DNA from: Prevotella sp. UBA7551 | GTDB lineage: Bacteria; Bacteroidota; Bacteroidia; Bacteroidales; Bacteroidaceae | Assembly (NCBI GenBank): GCA_002479145.1 | Contig: DLLX01000089.1 | Span: 1-13,201, forward strand | Direction of reading: 5' to 3' | DNA: 13,201 bases | Part shown: one piece after another, positions 1-7,712 of the stretch | Layout: every line of letters starts with the position of its first letter | Numbering within the stretch: the stretch's first letter is position 1 | Notes under the pieces: generated by a model | Database searches by the model: none | What the model was told of the DNA's origin: nothing | The model's input: the letters and a program-made list of their open reading frames with translations, nothing else | Position numbers and translations under genes: made by a program

Positions 1-1298
1 CGGCTCTTGGTGATGCTTCCGCTGGCCGAGTCGCCCTCGGTAATGAAGATGCAGCTGTCCTCTTTGCGGTCATTCTTCGCGTCGCAGAAGTGGATTCGGC
101 AGTCGCGGAGCTTCCTATTGTGCAGGTTGGCCTTCTTGGCGCGCTCGCGGGCGAGCTTGGTCACGCCCGCCATTGCCTTGCGTTCGCGCTCGCTCTCCTT
201 GATTTTGCCTTCCAATATGTCGGCGCAGTCCTCCTTATGGATGTGAAGATAGTTGTCGACATTCTGCTTAATGAAGTCGCCGACATACTTATTGATGGTC
301 TCTCCGCCCGGTTCCATGACGGTAGACCCGAGCTTTATCTTCGTCTGACTCTCAAAAACGGGCTCCTCTACGTTGATGGCAATGGCGGCAACGAGGCCGT
401 TTCGTATGTCGGCATACTCATATTTGCCGAAATACTCCTTGATTGTACGGGCGATGTGCTCCTTGAAGGCCGTCTGGTGGGTGCCGCCCTGCGTGGTGTG
501 CTGGCCGTTGACGAAGGAGTAATACTCCTCTCCGTACTGGTTGGTGTGGGTGAACGCTATCTCAATGTCGTCGCCCTTCATGTGGACAATGGGGTAAAGC
601 GGGTCGCCAGTCATGTTGTCCGTGAGCAAATCCTTCAGCCCATGGCGGCTAACGATGCGCCTTCCGTTGTACATGATGGTCAGCCCGGTGTTGAGATAGG
701 TGTAGTTGCGGAGCATGGTCTCCACGATGTCGTCGTGGAAGGAGTAGCCCTTGAAGAGCGTATCGTCGGGCTGAAAGAAGATGAATGTGCCGCTCTCGTC
801 CTGCGACGGCTCCGTGTGGTCGTCCAGCAGCTTTCCTTTCTCAAAGGCAAGGGAGCGCACTTTGCCGTCACGGAAGCTCCTTACCTCAAACCGACTGCTC
901 AAGGCGTTGACCGCTTTCACGCCCACTCCGTTGAGCCCGACGCTCTTTTTGAACGCCTTGCTGTCATACTTTCCACCCGTGTTGAGCACGGACACGGCCT
1001 CGACGAGCTTGCCCTGAGGGATGCCGCGGCCATAGTCGCGGACGCTTACGCACAGGTTGTCCTCCACGTCAATCTCTATCCGGTTGCCGGCATTCATCTT
1101 GAACTCGTCGATAGAGTTGTCGATGACCTCCTTCAGGAGCACATAGATGCCGTCCTCGGGCAGATTGCCGTCGCCCAACCGCCCGATATACATGCCCGGA
1201 CGGGTACGGACGTGCTCCATGTCGGACAGATGGCGGATGTTGTCGTCGGTATATTCTGCGGTCGGCTGCGTGCCGACGGGTATTTCTTCTGTTGCCAT
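1..1298 (-). CDS. parE: DNA topoisomerase IV subunit B (ParE), 3' part cut off by the window edge
   Basis: This is the ATPase subunit of a type IIA topoisomerase, which with ParC decatenates replicated chromosomes in the cytoplasm. The window holds 432 codons from the ATG at 1298; the rest lies beyond base 1. GHKL ATPase motifs are in order: E57 and N61 in LLKEVIDNSIDEF, the DYGRGIP motif at 88-94, the ATP lid GLNGVGVKAVN at 121-131, and the transducer lysine in QTK at 318-320. The TOPRIM domain begins with EGDSASGS at 421-428, whose E421 is the expected catalytic metal-binding residue. I prefer ParE to GyrB because the N-terminal wording (HVRTRPGMYIGRLGDG, then DDGIY-like and VLLKEV) follows the Bacteroidota ParE pattern as I remember it; GyrB is the alternative. 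It lies 74 bp downstream of the acyltransferase gene on the same strand with no terminator between them, so co-transcription is likely. Confidence 0.93.
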   Translation of the reverse strand, partial: MATEEIPVGTQPTAEYTDDNIRHLSDMEHVRTRPGMYIGRLGDGNLPEDGIYVLLKEVIDNSIDEFKMNAGNRIEIDVEDNLCVSVRDYGRGIPQGKLVEAVSVLNTGGKYDSKAFKKSVGLNGVGVKAVNALSSRFEVRSFRDGKVRSLAFEKGKLLDDHTEPSQDESGTFIFFQPDDTLFKGYSFHDDIVETMLRNYTYLNTGLTIMYNGRRIVSRHGLKDLLTDNMTGDPLYPIVHMKGDDIEIAFTHTNQYGEEYYSFVNGQHTTQGGTHQTAFKEHIARTIKEYFGKYEYADIRNGLVAAIAINVEEPVFESQTKIKLGSTVMEPGGETINKYVGDFIKQNVDNYLHIHKEDCADILEGKIKESERERKAMAGVTKLARERAKKANLHNRKLRDCRIHFCDAKNDRKEDSCIFITEGDSASGSITKS

Positions 1299-1372
1299 AG
1301 GCTTGTGATATTGGGATGTTCAAAGGGTGGAAGGGGTGCGGAACGGCGGCACCCGGGACGGAGAAAGCGGCG

Positions 1373-2521
1373 TCAGATGTCCTTTCGGTAGCAGCGGCGA
1401 CGCTTGTGCCGTATCGTTTCCAGATACTGCCACTGGCTCTGCACGCCCTCGTTGGTCTCCATCTCGACCTGGCTCTCCCCCCACTCGAAGCCGTACTCCT
1501 GATAGATGGGGATGAGGTGGGCGAACATCAGGGCGTTGGCGCCCTTGACACGGTACTCGGGCAGGACGCCGATCATCTCCAAATCGACGATGCGGGTCTT
1601 GTGAAACTTGAGGGCGCGGAGCAGATGCCACCACCCGAAGGGGAGCAGACGGCCGCGGCGGGTCTTCTGCATGGCACGGGAAAGCGACGGGATCGTGATG
1701 CCCACACCCACCATCTTGTGCTCCTCGGTGCTCCAGTCCTCGACGATGGGGACCAGCCTGAGGTCGGCAAAGGGCAGGTACATGCTCACATACATGTCAA
1801 TCTGCCTGTCGGAAAGCTCCGAGAAACCGTAGAGGTCTTTGAAAGTTTCGTTGATGAGATGGAATATTTTGCGGCCATAATCCTCTTTGAGCACTTCGTG
1901 ACGAGTAAGGGTACGGACGTGAAGGTTGTAGCGTTTCTCGACCAATTTCGCCACCTTGATGTACTTTTCGGGCACTTTGTCGGGCACGATGAGCTTATAC
2001 TCCACATAGTCGTTGTCCTTCTCCCAGCCTCCGAGCTGCTCCATGAGCCGTGGGTAGTAGGGGTAATTGTAGATGGTAGCCATCGTTCCCAGCTCCTCGA
2101 AACCCTCAATGAGCATGCCTTCGGGGTCGAAATCGGTGAAGCCCAGCGGGCCAACGACCTCCGTCATGCCTCGCTCGCGGCCAAACTGGGCCACAGCGTC
2201 GAGCAAGGCACGCGCCACCTCGATGTCGTCCACCATGTCTATCCAGCCAAAACGCACGCTCTTGCGCTGCCAACGGTCATTGGCGCGATGGTTGATGATG
2301 GCAGCTACGCGGCCAACGAGGCGGTCTTCACGATAGGCAAGGAAGTAATCGGCCTCGCAAAAGTCGAAAGCGGGGTTTTTATGCTTCGACAAGGTGTTCA
2401 TATCGTCGATGAAGAGGGTGGGCACATCGTAGGGATTGCCTTCGTACAGGTCGTGATGAAAATCAATGAAACGGCGCAAATCGCTGCGGGAATCCACTTT
2501 CTTGATGGTGATTGCTGACAT
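1373..2521 (-). CDS. GNAT-fold acyltransferase of the YghO / bacterial ceramide synthase-like family
   Basis: The 382-residue soluble protein has two GNAT-like halves. The N-terminal half (about 1-180) carries conserved-looking blocks VVGPLGFTDFDPEGMLIEGF (122-141) and YNYPYYPRLMEQLGG (151-165). The C-terminal half has VGVGITIPSL (271-280) and VLPEYRVKGANALM (319-332), which resembles an acyl-CoA-binding R/Q-x-x-G-x-A/G loop. I recognise this layout as the YghO-like family that also includes the Caulobacter bacterial ceramide synthase, which N-acylates a sphingoid base. Bacteroidota make sphingolipids, so that role is possible here, but the family has members of unknown substrate and nothing in the neighbourhood (parE, a secreted protein) is a lipid gene. 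There is no signal peptide and no membrane span. The basic C-terminus HKRRRCYRKDI could contact membranes. The start at 2521 fits a promoter 30 bp upstream. Family membership is moderately sure; the substrate is not. Confidence 0.72.
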   Translation of the reverse strand: MSAITIKKVDSRSDLRRFIDFHHDLYEGNPYDVPTLFIDDMNTLSKHKNPAFDFCEADYFLAYREDRLVGRVAAIINHRANDRWQRKSVRFGWIDMVDDIEVARALLDAVAQFGRERGMTEVVGPLGFTDFDPEGMLIEGFEELGTMATIYNYPYYPRLMEQLGGWEKDNDYVEYKLIVPDKVPEKYIKVAKLVEKRYNLHVRTLTRHEVLKEDYGRKIFHLINETFKDLYGFSELSDRQIDMYVSMYLPFADLRLVPIVEDWSTEEHKMVGVGITIPSLSRAMQKTRRGRLLPFGWWHLLRALKFHKTRIVDLEMIGVLPEYRVKGANALMFAHLIPIYQEYGFEWGESQVEMETNEGVQSQWQYLETIRHKRRRCYRKDI

Positions 2522-2551
2522 CTGCTGCTCTGTTTTTGCTGTTTTTAATAT

Positions 2552-2584
2552 GCAAAATTACAGCTTTTATTGCAAAAAGCAAAA
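2552..2584 (-). promoter_or_regulatory. Bacteroidota-type promoter for the acyltransferase gene
   Basis: On the minus strand the -7 box TAATTTTGC (2552-2560) matches TAnnTTTGC exactly. It is preceded, across 19 bases, by a -33 TTTTG (2580-2584). Transcription would start about 25 bases before the ATG at 2521. The leader shows no clear Shine-Dalgarno sequence, as is usual in this phylum. Confidence 0.6.
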
Positions 2585-2814
2585 TATACCCTACCTTTTT
2601 CCAAATTGTTATGAGAAGCGGCGGGAGTAAGACGCTCACCCAAAGCAGGCTGTACGTTTCCCCGACGCGCCGAGACCGCTCTCCCCCACCCCTCCTCATG
2701 TTAGACAGGGCAAACGACGGAGCATGGCCGCACAGCCGAAAATGTTACGCATAGCCTAACCTATTGGAAGTCAAAAGGTTGCGCAAGGAGTACGATTTCA
2801 GCTTAAACGGCTTG

Positions 2815-2878
2815 AATTTTTAATTTAAAAATTGGAGAAAAATAAATTAAAAATTCGAGATTTTTAAATTAAAAATCT
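2815..2878. repeat. Cluster of AT-rich perfect inverted repeats
   Basis: Three short palindromes sit side by side. AATTTTTAA-T-TTAAAAATT spans 2815-2833 (9-bp arms, one central base). TTAAAAAT/ATTTTTAA spans 2847-2867 around a 5-base loop. A further one at 2858-2878 has 10-bp arms (AGATTTTTAA and TTAAAAATCT) around a single A. The units share the core TTTTTAA/TTAAAAA, so they look like copies or half-sites of one motif. No T-tract or gene end lies next to them, so they are not obviously a terminator. Their role is unknown. Confidence 0.65.
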
Positions 2879-3045
2879 TCACCATATCGTTCCATTCACA
2901 AGGCCAACAAGCCCAAACCGACCATTAGATTGGAGTCTATTTTGGCCTATTTCGGTCTGACGATCGATCTGGGGCAAGGCGGGACGGCCTTGCTTGGCGG
3001 GCAACAATGGTGTGAAAAGGGAGAGGACGGGGGTGAAAGGGCACG

Positions 3046-3088
3046 AAAAAGCCGTCGGACAGCGACTGGCTCAGACACTGCCGACGGC
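3046..3088 (-). terminator. Intrinsic terminator after the secreted-protein gene
   Basis: An 8-bp perfect stem GCCGTCGG (3051-3058) / CCGACGGC (3081-3088), with a possible CAG/CTG extension past a bulged base, is followed on the minus strand by five T residues (3050-3046). It begins about 50 bases after the stop codon of the gene at 3141-4313. Confidence 0.8.
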
Positions 3089-3140
3089 GGAAAACAAATG
3101 AAAAGATGGCTGCGTGTTAAGGAAACGGCAGCCCGCGAAG

Positions 3141-4313
3141 TCAACGGCGGATGCGCTTCACGCCTCCCTCGATAACGAGACCGCGATAGGATTTGCCCAC
3201 TCTCTGGCCGGCTAAGTTATAGACCACACCCTCAGGAGTGCCGGTGGAACGGGACACGCCATGCTGAATGGCACTGGTAGCTGGCAGCTCGCGGCGGATG
3301 GACATGTCGGCATAGTCGCCCATCGACTCGCCCATAAAGTCGGAATCGAACAGTGAGTAGGTGCCAAAAGTCACACCTGGGAAAGCGACCACGGTGGCTT
3401 CGTCGCCAGAAGTGTACGTGCCTTCCACCTCGTGCTCGCTCATATCCCACATGATTTCGCCCTGATTATAGGTGCCATCGGCTTTTTTGGAGCAAAGCAG
3501 GACGTATTTTCCCCGCTCAGACTCCCAATCACTCTCCGCCGTGTTGGCGACATTCTGTGGCAACTGCACCACGGCCTTGCCGTCTTCGGGCGACACCTCG
3601 ATGCTGATGTGCACGCCCGGGCCCCATCCATAGACTTCCCACAGCAGCCCATCGTCGGCAATGCTGACGGGAACGGTGTCGTTGGTGGTTTCAAACCACC
3701 ACGTCCGCTGGGCGGTCATCGTGGCGTTGGCGCGCCGCAGGACGGTATCGTAGGCCCGCCACCACTTCATGTGCTTGAAATCGCCGTCTTCCACATAGAT
3801 ATACCACCCGGAAAGGGAGTCGGCCAGCTGGAAATTGCCGTCGGAATTGCGCACGAAGACGATGTTGTCGGCCACGGTCAGGCGGTCGGCCTTGATGCCG
3901 CAGAGGACAAGACGGCTGTTGATGTCGTCAAAGACAGCGCCATCGCTGGCAAACTGGGTGGGAAAGGTGAGCGTATCGCCCTCCAAACGGCCGCAACCGT
4001 AGGTGTCTGGGCTGAACTTCATGCGGACATTGCCCGACGATGGGTCGGCAGGTGCGCGCAAAGTGTCGTTGGAACAGGTGAGCATATCGTCGTTCTCGAT
4101 GGTCTCGCAGCGAATCCATGTGCCATAAACCGAGTCGACATTGGCATCAGTATCGGCGGCGGTGCGCTGCGGAGAGGCTGTTACTCGAAGGTGGGAGACG
4201 TCGATAGTGGACGCGCTGGGACTGGGATGGTGGACGCGCCAGGAGGCGGTTTGTGCACTGACAGTGGCGGAAAGGAATGCCACGGAGATGGCAAGGAGTA
4301 GCTTTTGCTTCAT
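3141..4313 (-). CDS. Secreted or surface protein of unknown function with a Prevotella-type C-terminal tail
   Basis: The 390-residue protein starts with a clear signal peptide: MKQK, then a hydrophobic core LLLAISVAFLSATVSA, with predicted cleavage after A20 before QTASW. I see no lipobox cysteine, so it should be released to the periplasm or beyond. The mature part is acidic and rich in Thr, Asp and Trp, with beta-type sequence and scattered cysteines (69, 80, 107, 138, 274). I recognise no catalytic motif. Residues about 55-160 and 165-345 look like two beta-rich domains. The last 30 residues (VVYNLAGQRVGKSYRGLV, then IEGGVKRIRR) resemble a C-terminal tail seen on many Prevotella secreted proteins and recall short type IX sorting tails; this is from memory. 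It is monocistronic: a -7 box lies upstream and a terminator follows. The function is unknown. Confidence 0.82.
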   Translation of the reverse strand: MKQKLLLAISVAFLSATVSAQTASWRVHHPSPSASTIDVSHLRVTASPQRTAADTDANVDSVYGTWIRCETIENDDMLTCSNDTLRAPADPSSGNVRMKFSPDTYGCGRLEGDTLTFPTQFASDGAVFDDINSRLVLCGIKADRLTVADNIVFVRNSDGNFQLADSLSGWYIYVEDGDFKHMKWWRAYDTVLRRANATMTAQRTWWFETTNDTVPVSIADDGLLWEVYGWGPGVHISIEVSPEDGKAVVQLPQNVANTAESDWESERGKYVLLCSKKADGTYNQGEIMWDMSEHEVEGTYTSGDEATVVAFPGVTFGTYSLFDSDFMGESMGDYADMSIRRELPATSAIQHGVSRSTGTPEGVVYNLAGQRVGKSYRGLVIEGGVKRIRR

Positions 4314-4357
4314 AAACTTCTTTGTTATAGGTTAAGATTCTTCTATTGTTTCTTTTT

Positions 4358-4366
4358 GCAAAGATA
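4358..4366 (-). promoter_or_regulatory. Probable -7 box for the secreted-protein gene
   Basis: On the minus strand TATCTTTGC matches TAnnTTTGC exactly, 44 bases before the ATG at 4313. No good TTTG lies 19-21 bases further upstream, so the -33 element is weak or absent. An 8-bp inverted repeat (4415-4422 / 4441-4448) sits upstream and could be a regulator site. Confidence 0.45.
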
Positions 4367-4762
4367 TGATTTTTTGTGCAATATGGGCTATATTGTTCTA
4401 TAAATTCGTGAAGAAATACTTTCCATTTGACGTGTTTCAGAAAGTATTCTCCCCTGTTTCTATCCAAGAAGGTGTGTCATTTCCGAAATGGGACGATAAA
4501 AAGAAGCCTCCATTAGCCCACATCAGTCATTAAATTTCTTCTTAGGCTGCTGTTTATTTCCTGCAAGTTGCATTTTTGTGTTGAAGGCATAGCGGGGCAA
4601 TGGCAAAACAATTACGGCAACAAGATGCCGAAATAGACAGCGACAAGGGACGGAAAGATGGAAAATTTCTTGCTCTATTTGTCGATTTCGGTTTAATGTC
4701 CGTTTGGGTTTACGACAACACAGCAATCCCGGACGGCTGGATACGGGGACGTCTACAGAACG

Positions 4763-4801
4763 AAAAACAGCCCCTTGGTGGTGCTTACCGCCAAGGGGCT
4801 G
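4763..4801 (-). terminator. Strong intrinsic terminator of the sdhCAB operon
   Basis: An 11-bp perfect stem CAGCCCCTTGG (4768-4778) / CCAAGGGGCTG (4791-4801) closes a 12-base loop. On the minus strand it is followed directly by five T residues (4767-4763). It starts about 65 bases after the sdhB stop codon and has the polarity expected for the operon end. Confidence 0.9.
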
Positions 4802-4865
4802 CTGTCTTAAAGCGTTATCTTGCACTCCACCGCTTGGGGAAACGATGGGGCGTGAAGGTCAAATC

Positions 4866-5624
4866 TTAGTCTGCCAACTTAGCTTTGATGAACTCACGGT
4901 TCAGGCGTGCGATGTTGGCAATGCTCTCACTCTTCGGGCAAACAGCCTCGCAAGCGCGGGTATTGGTGCAGTTGCCGAAGCCCAGCTCGTCCATCTTGGC
5001 CACCATTCTCTTGGCACGCTTGGCGGCTTCTACGCGGCCTTGTGGCAGCAGGGCAAGCTGGCTGACCTTGGAACTGACGAAGAGCATGGCGGAACCGTTC
5101 TTGCATGCGGCCACACAAGCACCGCAACCGATGCATGTGGCGCAGTCCATGGCCTCGTCGGCGGCCTCCTTGGAGATGAGGATGGCGTTGGCATCCTGGG
5201 CCTGTCCGGTACGGACGGAGGTGTAACCGCCAGCCTGAATGATCTTGTCGAAGGCGCTGCGGTCTACCATGCAGTCCTTGATGACAGGGAAACCAGCCGA
5301 GCGCCATGGCTCAACGGTGATGACATCACCGTCGTTGAAACGGCGCATGTAGAGCTGACAGGTAGTGGCTCCGCGCTCCGTCTTGCCGTGGGGAGTGCCG
5401 TTGATGTACAGAGAGCACATGCCACAGATGCCCTCGCGGCAGTCGTGATCGAACACAAATGGCTCCTCGCCAGCGTCGATGAGCTCCTCGTTGAGGATGT
5501 CGAGCATCTCCAGGAACGAGGTATCGTCGGGGATGTTCTTCATCTCGTGCGTATCGAAGTGACCCTTATCCTGCGGGCCATTCTGCTTCCAATACTTGAT
5601 TGTGAATGAAATATTTCTTGCCAT
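4866..5624 (-). CDS. sdhB: Succinate dehydrogenase / fumarate reductase iron-sulfur subunit
   Basis: This 252-residue subunit carries electrons between the flavin in SdhA and the haems in SdhC, on the cytoplasmic face of the membrane. All three cluster motifs are present. The [2Fe-2S] site has C62, C67 and C70 in DCREGICGMC, plus C89. The [4Fe-4S] site has C164, C167, C170 and C174 in CIGCGACVAAC, with an extra C161 just before it. The third site has C219, C225 and C229 in NCTNTRACEAVCPK. Length and order are normal for the family. It is the last gene of the operon, 53 bases after sdhA, and is followed by a strong terminator. In an anaerobic Prevotella-like organism the enzyme probably works mainly as a menaquinol:fumarate reductase, so frdB would be an equally fair name. 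Confidence 0.97.
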   Translation of the reverse strand: MARNISFTIKYWKQNGPQDKGHFDTHEMKNIPDDTSFLEMLDILNEELIDAGEEPFVFDHDCREGICGMCSLYINGTPHGKTERGATTCQLYMRRFNDGDVITVEPWRSAGFPVIKDCMVDRSAFDKIIQAGGYTSVRTGQAQDANAILISKEAADEAMDCATCIGCGACVAACKNGSAMLFVSSKVSQLALLPQGRVEAAKRAKRMVAKMDELGFGNCTNTRACEAVCPKSESIANIARLNREFIKAKLAD

Positions 5625-5677
5625 GATTGGTCTAATTCTTTAATTAAGTCCACTAAATCAACTTATTCTCCCAGAAA

Positions 5678-7657
5678 TTAGTTCTTGTAGTTTCTGGTCT
5701 GAACCTTGATAGCCTCGTACTTGAGATTCTCCTTGATCAGTTCAGGAGTCTCGGTCTCGCCCTTATACTCCCAGCAACCTACATAGAAGAAGTGCTCATC
5801 GTCGCGTTTGGCCTCGCCTTCCTCGGTCTGATACTCCTCGCGGAAGTGTCCGCCGCAGCTCTCTTCACGGTGAAGTGCGTCGTAAGCGATGAGCTCTCCC
5901 ATGAGGATGAAGTCGCGAAGGTGGATAGCTTTGTCCAACTCCACGTTGAGACCTTCCTTCTTTCCAGGGATGAAGAGGTTGGTATTGAACTCCTTGCGGA
6001 GGTTGGCGATGAGCCGCAAGCCCTCCTCAAGGCCGGCCTTGGTGCGTCCCATGCCGACATGTTCCCACATAATGTGGCCCAACTCCTTGTGAATGGAGTC
6101 GACAGAGCGCTTGCCCTTGATGCTCATCAGGCGGTCAATCTCTGCGTTGACACCCTTCTCGGCCTCGTCAAACTCAGGCGACGACACCGGAACTTTGCCC
6201 CACAAGGACTGGTCGGCAAGGTAGTTCTGGATGGTATAAGGCAGAACAAAATAGCCGTCTGCCAAACCTTGCATGAGCGCGGAGGCTCCCAAGCGGTTGG
6301 CTCCGTGGTCGGAGAAGTTGCATTCTCCGATGGCAAAGAGGCCGGGGATAGTGGTCTGCAGCTCATAATCGACCCAGATGCCGCCCATTGTGTAGTGGAT
6401 GGCGGGGAAGATCATCATCGGGTTGTAATACTTTACACCGTTAATCTCGCGGGCAACCTCACCCGGATTGACGTCGGTAATCTCCTCATACATGTCGAAG
6501 AGGTTGCCATAGCGCTGCAGGATGCGGTCTATGCCGAGACGATTGATGGACTCTGAGAAGTCGAGGAAGACGGCAAGGCCGGTATTGTTGACCCCAAAGC
6601 CCTTGTCGCAACGCTCCTTTGCGGCACGAGATGCCACGTCACGCGGCACAAGGTTGCCGAATGCCGGGTAGCGACGCTCCAGATAGTAGTCGCGATCCTC
6701 CTCAGGGATGTCGCTTCCCTTGATCTCTCCCTTCTGCAAACGCTTGGCATCCTCGAGCTTCTTCGGCACCCAGATGCGGCCATCGTTGCGCAACGACTCG
6801 GACATCAAGGTGAGCTTCGACTGCTTGTCGCCATGGACGGGGATGCAGGTCGGGTGAATCTGAACGTAACAGGGGTTGGCAAAGTATGCGCCCTTGCGAT
6901 AACACTGCACCGCTGCGGTGCAATTGCAGCCCATTGCGTTGGTGGAGAGGAAGTAAGTGTTGCCATAACCGCCCGTTGCAATGACGACAGCGTTGGCCGA
7001 GAAACGCTCCAGCTTGCCGGTGATGAGGTTCTTTGCGATGATGCCGCGGGCGTGTCCGTTGACAATTACGACATCCTCCATCTCATAACGGGTATAGAGT
7101 TTCACCTTACCTTCGTTCACCATGCGGCTCAAAGAGCTGTAAGCGCCGAGCAGAAGCTGCTGGCCGGTCTGGCCCTTGGCGTAGAACGTGCGGCTCACCT
7201 GTGCTCCACCAAAGGAGCGGTTGGCCAGCATGCCACCATATTCACGTGCGAAAGGAACGCCTTGTGCCACACATTGGTCGATAATATTGTTGCTTACCTC
7301 GGCCAAACGGTAGACATTGGCCTCACGGGCGCGGTAATCGCCACCCTTTACCGTGTCGTAGAACAGGCGATATACGGAGTCTCCGTCGTTCTGATAGTTC
7401 TTTGCGGCGTTGATACCACCCTGTGCGGCAATGGAGTGGGCACGGCGTGGAGAGTCTTGGATGCAGAAATTATACACGTTGAAGCCCATCTCGCCGAGAG
7501 ATGCGGCTGCACTGGCGCCGGCAAGTCCCGTACCTACGACGATGATATCGAGCTTGAGCTTGTTCTTTGGGTTCACCAAACGCTGGTGTGCCTTGTAGTT
7601 TGTCCACTTCTCAGCGACGGGTCCCTCGGGAATTTTGGAATCTAATATCTTAGCCAT
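5678..7657 (-). CDS. sdhA: Succinate dehydrogenase / fumarate reductase flavoprotein subunit
   Basis: This 659-residue subunit holds the FAD and the dicarboxylate site and interconverts succinate and fumarate. The dinucleotide-binding motif VVGTGLAGASAA starts at 40. H74 in RRAHSIAAQGG is the expected covalent FAD attachment residue. HPT at 268-270, R339 in LVPRDVASRA (the proton-shuttle arginine position), HYTMGG at 421-426 and R455 in GANRLGASAL line the active site. The C-terminal helical domain is complete, ending HFFYVGCWEYKG and a short tail. Its length is typical of the form paired with a cytochrome b-type membrane anchor. The gene lies 55 bases after sdhC and 53 before sdhB on the same strand. 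No promoter is needed inside the operon. As for sdhB, physiological direction is inferred, not shown by the sequence. Confidence 0.98.
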   Translation of the reverse strand: MAKILDSKIPEGPVAEKWTNYKAHQRLVNPKNKLKLDIIVVGTGLAGASAAASLGEMGFNVYNFCIQDSPRRAHSIAAQGGINAAKNYQNDGDSVYRLFYDTVKGGDYRAREANVYRLAEVSNNIIDQCVAQGVPFAREYGGMLANRSFGGAQVSRTFYAKGQTGQQLLLGAYSSLSRMVNEGKVKLYTRYEMEDVVIVNGHARGIIAKNLITGKLERFSANAVVIATGGYGNTYFLSTNAMGCNCTAAVQCYRKGAYFANPCYVQIHPTCIPVHGDKQSKLTLMSESLRNDGRIWVPKKLEDAKRLQKGEIKGSDIPEEDRDYYLERRYPAFGNLVPRDVASRAAKERCDKGFGVNNTGLAVFLDFSESINRLGIDRILQRYGNLFDMYEEITDVNPGEVAREINGVKYYNPMMIFPAIHYTMGGIWVDYELQTTIPGLFAIGECNFSDHGANRLGASALMQGLADGYFVLPYTIQNYLADQSLWGKVPVSSPEFDEAEKGVNAEIDRLMSIKGKRSVDSIHKELGHIMWEHVGMGRTKAGLEEGLRLIANLRKEFNTNLFIPGKKEGLNVELDKAIHLRDFILMGELIAYDALHREESCGGHFREEYQTEEGEAKRDDEHFFYVGCWEYKGETETPELIKENLKYEAIKVQTRNYKN

Positions 7658-7712
7658 AATCTTTCGTTACTTGATAAAAGTGTTTGGATGTTGTGAATAA
7701 TGAATCATGATG

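Larger units (their letters stand above)
2522..3140. other. 619-bp intergenic region without a convincing gene
   Basis: The stretch holds, from left to right: the promoter of the acyltransferase gene; a GC-rich part (about 2600-2760) with pyrimidine-rich runs and no recognisable element; a cluster of AT-rich palindromes (2815-2878); a featureless part to about 3040; and the intrinsic terminator of the secreted-protein gene. The small open frames here (2463-2699 minus, 2512-2754 plus, 2930-3175 plus, 2947-3144 minus) overlap the promoter or terminator or run into flanking genes, and have low-complexity or basic composition, so I do not call them. Confidence 0.6.
4314..4865. other. 552-bp intergenic region without a convincing gene
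   Basis: The region separates the secreted-protein gene from the end of sdhB. It holds the -7 box of the former near its left end, an inverted repeat AATACTTT/AAAGTATT (4415-4448, 18-base loop), and the sdh terminator near its right end. Between about 4450 and 4760 I see no RNA gene, no promoter-like TAnnTTTG motif, and no open frame with recognisable protein sequence. The 100-codon frame at 4523-4825 (minus) reads through the terminator hairpin and has no family resemblance. Confidence 0.6.

Noticed and set aside
90..1391. Long plus-strand open frame (433 codons) opposite parE
   Set aside because: It is antisense to a clear ParE coding sequence with all ATPase motifs, its product resembles no family I know, and it runs past the parE start.
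1316..2518. Long plus-strand open frame (400 codons) opposite the acyltransferase gene
   Set aside because: It mirrors nearly the whole coding frame on the other strand. The minus-strand product has family motifs and a promoter; this one has neither.
2463..2699. Minus-strand 78-codon frame with a hydrophobic stretch
   Set aside because: It covers the acyltransferase promoter and runs out of frame into that gene, and its composition is not that of a real protein.
2815..2878. AT-rich palindrome cluster as a replication origin unwinding element
   Set aside because: I found no cluster of DnaA boxes (TTATCCACA-like) nearby and no dnaA gene in the window. The parS sites suggest origin proximity, but not that the origin is here.
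3432..4301. Plus-strand open frame (289 codons) opposite the secreted-protein gene
   Set aside because: The minus-strand protein has a signal peptide, a sensible C-terminus, a promoter box and a terminator; the plus frame has none of these.
4523..4825. Minus-strand 100-codon frame in the gap after sdhB
   Set aside because: It begins just upstream of the sdh terminator and reads through the stem, has no start signal, and matches no known family.
4704..5609. Plus-strand open frame (301 codons) opposite sdhB
   Set aside because: It reads through the terminator hairpin and then antisense to the iron-sulfur motifs of SdhB.
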